From assembly GCA_016713175.1 (NCBI GenBank), contig JADJPQ010000006.1, positions 81,674 to 145,673 on the forward strand: a stretch of DNA of 64,000 nt, given 5' to 3'. The notes under the pieces were generated by a model. It saw nothing but the letters and a program-made list of their open reading frames with translations. It was not told the DNA's origin and ran no database searches. The position numbers and the translations under genes are program-made. The stretch comes from Planctomycetota bacterium. Lineage in GTDB: Bacteria > Planctomycetota > UBA1135 > UBA2386. This document shows positions 63,431-64,000 of the stretch, one piece after another (positions within the stretch are counted from its first letter, which is position 1; every line of letters begins with the position of its first letter).

Positions 63431-64000
63431 TCACTTCGCTTCCAGCGTCATCCCATCACCGACGTTCATCACACTCCACGCCGGGCCGATCGGTTGCCAC
63501 CCACTCGGGATCGGCCGAACTGCGACCAACTCGAACTGCTGCCCCGGCCATACGTGATACGTCACCCAACCGGCCGCGTCCGTTTTCGCCACTTGCCGGT
63601 AGAGCCCTCGCACTTGCACCCATCCACTTGCATATGGTCTACCCGCAAGCGAAAGCCCCAGCCGCCCGCCAACCACAGGGAACCTGAGCTGCGCGTGTCG
63701 GTTGGTCGAAGTCACAACGGTTGCTTCCAATGCAAATACGGCGACGGGAAAGCCGCCAACGCCGGGCATCTTGCGGGAGCGCACGACTCGATACGTGCCA
63801 GGTGTGACGGACACGCTGGCAACACCGTACCTCTCCACCACGACCTTGCCGACCTCGAACCCCAGCTCGACGCTGACGAGCGATAGCTGGTCACCAACTT
63901 GCAGGTCCTGGCCTCGCATCTCTACAGTGCAGGCCGCATACCCGAGCGCATCTGCATCCAGCCGGGTCACCGCGCCAGCACCAACGGACACCTCACCCAC
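63431..64000 (-). CDS. Beta-rich hypothetical protein, C-terminal part (truncated by window end)
   Basis: 190 residues in an open frame that runs off the right edge, so the N-terminus is missing. The visible part is rich in Val/Gly/Thr beta strands in tandem modules (VELGFEVGKVVVERYG, VVGGRLGLSLAGRPYASGWVQVRGLYRQVAKTDAAG), which look like carboxypeptidase-regulatory/Cna-B-type or similar beta-sandwich repeats. This would fit a secreted or surface protein, possibly like the sigma-fusion gene at 26058, but the family is not certain. Confidence 0.62.
   Translation of the reverse strand: MGEVSVGAGAVTRLDADALGYAACTVEMRGQDLQVGDQLSLVSVELGFEVGKVVVERYGVASVSVTPGTYRVVRSRKMPGVGGFPVAVFALEATVVTSTNRHAQLRFPVVGGRLGLSLAGRPYASGWVQVRGLYRQVAKTDAAGWVTYHVWPGQQFELVAVRPIPSGWQPIGPAWSVMNVGDGMTLEAK

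Overview
The window is GC-rich, densely coded bacterial DNA that most resembles a chromosome segment of the phylum Planctomycetota. The inference rests on gene content: a DUF1080 domain fused to a PVC-type membrane-bound dehydrogenase with a CxxCH haem site, Ser/Thr kinases carrying extracytoplasmic formylglycine-generating-enzyme-like (FGE) domains, an ECF sigma factor fused to a membrane anchor and carboxypeptidase-regulatory-like domains, a fused CcoN-CcoO oxidase, and many secreted beta-rich proteins. No rRNA, tRNA or CRISPR array was seen. The high GC content produces very long antisense shadow frames, which were discarded.

Layout. 1-14856 (+): the downstream part of a cluster of the type linked to MoxR/VWA systems (BatA-like membrane protein, VWA/amidotransferase-like protein, PQQ-type beta-propeller, terpenoid-cyclase-fold protein, DUF4175-like protein, and two Gln-rich secreted or periplasmic coiled-coil proteins), with ATGA-type overlaps at two junctions. 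14924-18177: two-component genes, namely a frameshifted FixJ/NarL-type regulator, a receiver-kinase, and a membrane kinase with a FixL-like haem-PAS domain. 18201-25401 (-): one tight cbb3 oxidase operon in the order ccoI-ccoS-ccoNO-ccoQ-ccoP-ccoG, with a TauE/SafE (UreH-like) gene divergent from ccoI. An oxygen sensor beside a high-affinity oxidase suggests oxygen-responsive control of microaerobic respiration.

26058-42280: a membrane-tethered ECF sigma fusion, a Cys-rich small protein, a HEAT-repeat lipoprotein, an acetyltransferase-like gene, polA, an overlapping pair of sensory kinases (MASE1/CHASE/PAS/HWE-type and REC-PAS-HK-REC), and a large secreted DUF1080/PVC dehydrogenase. 42368-56857: an accessory-looking region with two kinase-FGE proteins, an ECF sigma factor, a secreted FGE-like protein, a hotdog thioesterase, several secreted proteins that share an apparently unnamed domain, and a DUF433/DUF5615 toxin-antitoxin module. 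The toxin is frameshifted, and the module lies between two direct copies of the 3' end of the second kinase gene.

57105-64000: sugar-phosphate isomerase/epimerase, DUF4139 and Gfo/Idh/MocA genes, all on the minus strand, then an IS1634-type transposase and the end of a truncated secreted-protein gene. The most distinctive parts are the FixL-like/cbb3 block, the sigma-membrane-Cna/carboxypeptidase-like fusion, the kinase-FGE/ECF locus with its shared secreted domain, and the gene-tail debris around the toxin-antitoxin module.
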